Assembly (NCBI GenBank): GCA_035235625.1
Contig: CP141146.1
Coordinates: 21,322,501 to 21,386,500 of the forward strand
Direction: 5' to 3'
Length of the DNA: 64,000 nt
DNA from: Saururus chinensis
Lineage: Eukaryota > Streptophyta > Magnoliopsida > Piperales > Saururaceae
Below, in pieces: positions 59,431 through 64,000 of this stretch; the stretch's first letter is position 1; each line of letters begins with the position of its first letter. A program made the translations under genes and the position numbers. Below the pieces are notes generated by a model. It searched no databases, was not told the DNA's origin, and saw only the letters and a list, made by a program, of their open reading frames with translations.

Positions 59431-62400
59431 TCTTAGACTTCAAGTTGAACTTATTAGTAGGGGTTTTGTTGATTAAATTTAAATGCACATAGTGTTTTAT
59501 GCAATTACTCCTTTGGTAGTTTTAATTAACCGTTACTATTGCAATGAATGTTTTGTAGAACATTGATTTTACTTCTGCCAATTGGTTCTTTCTTGGCGGA
59601 GGCCGGCCAAACTTAGGGCCAAGGTGGTCGGAGTCATCACTGAGCGGCAGACCGACTAGTCCCGGCCCTGCGTCCAGCCGAGGCGGCGATTTCAACAGCT
59701 AGTAGTAAACTGTTGTCAGAGAGATGGGAAAGGCTGAGCCTTTTAGGCTCTCAGCGGAGGAGAATTAGCCACCTCCACTGGTGGGCCCTACAGCTAGTGT
59801 TATGTTGGCAGCTACTGGTAGACGCACCCACATAGAGAGATCCAGATCCGCCATGGACCTGGGCGCCGCCAGGCGTAAGCATTGGTGAATGGGCTAGTGG
59901 TGGCGGATGTGCCTATGATGGAAAGCAGGACTCGTAGGGGTGGATGCGCAGTCCAGTCGCTGCCCACTGCCCTGCAGGCGTCTCCATGAGGAAGATGACC
60001 CACAGGCGGGTCAGCGAGTCTGGCCCGATTTTGGGCTGAACTGCTGACCCGGTCCAGGTTGGTTTTTTTATAAAAAAAAAAGAAGAATGTAAGGGGGATC
60101 GAACCGGGTCCGGTTCATAGGGGTATAAGTATCCAAAAACATTATAGAAAATTACTCATGCATCTAGAGAGGGGTGGGAGTGTCCTGACCAAATTTCAGC
60201 TCATGGAAAAATCCCAGAGACTATGAAATGACCCTTTTACCCCTTGTAGTAAAATTATTGTGTGTAAACTACTTACCCGACTTAGGGGCTCCGGTTCAGG
60301 GGCCTATGAGTTGATCTAAAACTTGGGAAAATTCTCAGTGAGAGTTTAATGGGTAAAATAATTATAGGACAAACGTTTTGATGAGGAAAAATCCCAATGA
60401 GTGGGTAATTGACCTTTTTGCCCCTAGGTTTAATCGTAAACTGTTAAGTAAACCTTGGTCAGTTCAAAAGGTTCACGACCCCGTCACATGTCAGAAAAAT
60501 TATAGAGAGTCCATGAAGTCTAGTAGTACCCTTGAGTTTAATTTTAGACCCATTGGATGTCAATAAGGCCTTAAAGAAAATAACAGAAATAACCCTTTGA
60601 GTGGACCTGCCCACATTCGTGTGAATGGAAGTGCGGGTCAGTTTGAGAGTGGAGCCTCCTAAGAGGATTATGACTTAAAAAAAATAAATGGGTAGTGAGA
60701 TAAACAAATGATCCAAGGGAGGGTAGCATACCCCATGTGGAGAATTACCCTAATGCCCTTAGGGGGTAGTATATTCTGTTTCTGCTAAAACGGATAATTT
60801 AGCAACCAAGTGTTAGGGTGCCCTAGAATTACGTTAAATGGCTTCAAAAGGAAGGGGTGTGACTAGTAAGAGACATGAAGACCTTGACAGGTCATAATGA
60901 CATGGAAAACAAGGGGAATAACCCTAATTCTCAAGGTTTAAGGCAACGTATTACACATGTCTGCAACCGAGTACATCAATCGACTAGAGTGTTATATATG
61001 TAACTCGCGGGATGCGTTAAAGTTGTTTACACTCTCGGGCTTGAACTACTGAGCCCTAGCCCTACAAATGAGTGCAACAGGCCTTTATTCATTATTTATG
61101 CACTGGTGTGAATGCATGTTATTTATGTTGATTATGCTAATGCATGCTTTTATTTTTTATGCTTTAATTTATATCGGTAACTTAAAATTAATGAAGTTTA
61201 ATCAAGAGACATGGGTTGCCGTTGGATTAGGGGGAGAACATCTAATCAAAATAAAGACTAAAATACCCTCAATAGGGTTTGAGACCTATTCATGGAGTGA
61301 ACGGGGCCCTAACATAGAATTTTACCTTGGTTAATGAACCGAGAGTGGTTACGGGATGTTCTCTGAGTCATAGCTCAGTGAATGAGCTATTTCTTGGGCC
61401 AATTCAAAAGGTGAAGAGGACCCAAACGGTTGAGCGTATACTGGACTAGATGGAATTAATCTAGTCTAAGTTCAGAGGTTTGAGGGAGTTAATGGTCATA
61501 ATGACCTGAGGCTTCTATGGATACATTAGTAATGTCTTATAAGACATTTTCTCCCAGAGTTGAGATGGTGGAGATTGCAATATGCTTCTTCATTGCCACG
61601 ATGGTTTGGGTATTGATAAGAGAGTCTTTACTGCAAATCTTGTAAGGACTCTCATTTCTAAACTAGTTTTCGTTTCATTTTAATTATCGGTTATTGCGTG
61701 GCTAACTCATTTTCTTATTAATTCAGTGGTTTCGTGAATAAATAGTGTTTCTTATAGTTTTAATCAAAATCAACTTCACAATTATTGGTTTTAAGTGATT
61801 TTGAGTCAAATCTGAATTTTTGGGATTTTTTTGGTTTTTCACTAATTTTCCAAAAATTAGGCTTTGGCGGGACCCCTTGTGGGCCCCACAGTCAAATTTT
61901 AGGTTTTTGGACCAAACTAACCCAGACATCAACACAAGCCTCTACAAAAATTTTCATAATTTTCTCAGGTTTAATTAGTGCTCAAATAGCTAAAATACCC
62001 ATTTTTAGCCTATTTTTCTATTCATACCCCACTAATTACCTACACACACCCCAAACCCTACTATAAATAGAATGACCTGAGCCATTTCTATTTTTGGAAT
62101 AGGCTGGAAAAGGGAGGTTAGGCCTAATTCCCCAATTAGGCCCGGATTAGAAGGGGTTTAAGGTAAGTCTCTTCTAATTAAGCCTTAAACCCTAAATTTC
62201 CTCCTAATCCTTTCATATCTATCATTTCCCCTTTGTTTTGATTCATTTTTAAACATCAAAACTACTTATTTGCGCCTTTACTTCAAACCCTATATCTAAA
62301 AATTCAATTTTTATGTTCAACAAGCCCTAGATCTAAGTTTTTCATTAGGGTTTTCTATGTTAAATCGGTTTTAATGGAGTTTAATTTAAACTCTATGTCT

Positions 62401-64000
62401 TTGTAAGGTTTTCAAGAAGGGTGACCATCAAATCCAAGCCTAATCAAGGGATAAGGTAATGGACTTTCGAAATTTCAGTATTCCTATGGTAAAACTCTTG
62501 ATTTTGTGGTTTATTTTGAGTGGATTTACTTGATTTAGTGCTTTAATGGCATGATTAGTAAATGGTAATCTTTAATCTTGATTTCATAGGATTTTATCTT
62601 GTTATGATATAGATTAGCTTTCTGGAAGTTATGGTGGAATTTTAATGCATTTAGGTTGTTAGATGGAGATTTTAAGTTTCATTAATGAAGTTTCGGTTTG
62701 AAAATTTGAAATGGAGAAGAAGGTCGATTTTGCCTTGTTGGTGTTCGAACGACCCTCCTAGGCGTTCAAACGGCAACACTGTAAGTTCGACCAATTTCCT
62801 GTTTAGCCGATCAAACGTCCTGACTGGGCATTCGAACGTCTACACAACAGATTTTGTATTATTTGCATGATGTTTATTTCAGTGATTCTACTTTGATATA
62901 TCATTTTCATGTGTATGTGGAGTGTTTTGAGCTATAGTATGCTACTGGAAGGGTATACCATTGAGGTTATGAAGTTGTGGTATATATTTGGTGTTATGTA
63001 AAATGGCTTGTGGTTGGATATATGATGTTGGAATTGCCATCTTGAAGTTATGAATGGTTGATTCTCTTTGGTTAAACTTATTTTTAGTAGAGCTACAGCA
63101 TCCTAACAGACTGATATGTCATGTTAGGATGTGGTTAATTGACGTGTGAATGTTAGTGAATGTCATGGCTCAAGGATGAAGTGAATGATCTTATATGTGT
63201 TTAGCTTGTGGTTAAGCTTTGATTTGAGTTATGATTTCAATGATTCTTCACCTATGATTTCCACTAGAATTCATGATTAGATGATTATATACATGTGTAG
63301 GATGATGGTGAGTGAATTACAAGCATGTTGATATGCATTGAGTGAAATGCATCTACTATGTACACACACACATGTGGGGTTTAATGATGATGATGAGGTA
63401 CTATTATGATTATGAATGATGTAGGAGGGGCTGATGAGAGAACTTATTATGAATTAGGATTCATGTATGCCTTGCCCACGTATGTACCATGTTGCATGCA
63501 TCATGAAAATGGATTTCCAATTGATGCTTTATCGAGATTAACCGAATTTGACCGATTGGATGAAATGTGATGAAATTGCGTGCTGAATTAATCGGTCATG
63601 GCTTAATCGAAACTTGACTGGTCCGAAAGGACATGTTTTGATTTGAGTTCCTTCGTGGAACATGTGCACTTCTCGGGTTGAGTCTAGTTAAATGGAATTA
63701 TATGGGGGACGAGTTACGTACTTGTCCTGCAATTTGAGATTATTATTGTCTTCTAGACCCTGAGAATCTAGTATGGTATGCTCTGTGCACCGGCTACCAT
63801 GTGTTCTAGGGTTTCCTTCGTGGGAACTCGGGCTCTTCCCCATCGCAGGAGATGTCCCAAAACGAATACCCCTGCTCTAGGTTCCTTCATGAGAATGTGA
63901 CATCCTTGGCCAGGATCGTCTGGGGCGAGCAACTTTAGGGATTGACAACCCGAACTTCTTAAATTCTTGTGTAGAATTTAGACCATGACACGCCTTCGTG
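59431..64000. other. Unassigned LTR-like noncoding region
   Basis: No protein domain was recognised on either strand. Phrases such as ACGATGGTTTGGGTATTG near 61598 recur in the Copia-3 region near 37656. ACTATAAATAGAATG near 62060 could be an LTR promoter. The sequence looks like long retrotransposon LTR or untranslated DNA running out of the window. Confidence 0.35.
62743..62838. repeat. Degenerate array of TTCGAACG-like motifs
   Basis: Five copies of GTTCGAACG or close variants start at 62743, 62764, 62785, 62809 and 62830, a period of 21-24 bp. Confidence 0.55.

Overview
This is a nuclear segment of a flowering plant. It is AT-rich and dominated by nested retrotransposons and DNA transposons. 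Among them sits an intact gene for a plastid-type tryptophan synthase beta chain (TSB). Nothing seen fixes the species. No tRNA, rRNA or CRISPR was seen.

Layout. 0.2-0.57 kb: end of a CACTA-like element. 0.57-3.2 kb: a duplicated unit carrying two broken TSB promoter copies. 3.2-15.3 kb: a decayed Copia element (gag-pol at 12.4-15.3 kb) whose apparent 5' LTR is split by a Ty3/Gypsy element (3949-10470, paired LTRs, GTGTC target duplication). 15.3-19.5 kb: unassigned repetitive DNA with three small tandem arrays. 19.5-21.4 kb: a solo-LTR-like insertion flanked by GAAAG. 21.5-41.7 kb: a very large inverted repeat with arms of about 8.5 kb around a 3 kb spacer. Each arm holds a broken Copia element and a complete intronless TSB gene, arranged tail to tail. 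The plus copy (27990-29363) is intact; the minus copy (35101-33728) has one in-frame stop. 42-51.3 kb: more TSB debris, CACTA-like elements and a fragment of a SAC-type phosphoinositide phosphatase gene. 51.3-58.97 kb: a Mutator-like element (MULE) with a plant-mobile-domain/Ulp1-like gene on the plus strand and a transposase on the minus strand, cut off at 58968 by an LTR-like sequence. 59-64 kb: unassigned LTR-like DNA.

How the parts relate. Six copies or fragments of one TSB promoter/gene unit lie on both strands, so the locus grew by segmental duplication and inversion with transposon insertion. The tail-to-tail TSB pair resembles the Arabidopsis PAI inverted repeat, another tryptophan-pathway locus that silences itself.

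The least explained structure is inside the MULE. Its introns and intergenic DNA carry many copies of a small palindrome (ATCGTGT ... ACACGAT). Between its two genes are four diverged repeat units, each able to form a hairpin whose stem sequence changes while pairing is kept. Two element genes plus a repeated noncoding motif recall the VANDAL/VANC anti-silencing systems of Arabidopsis. That link is inference.
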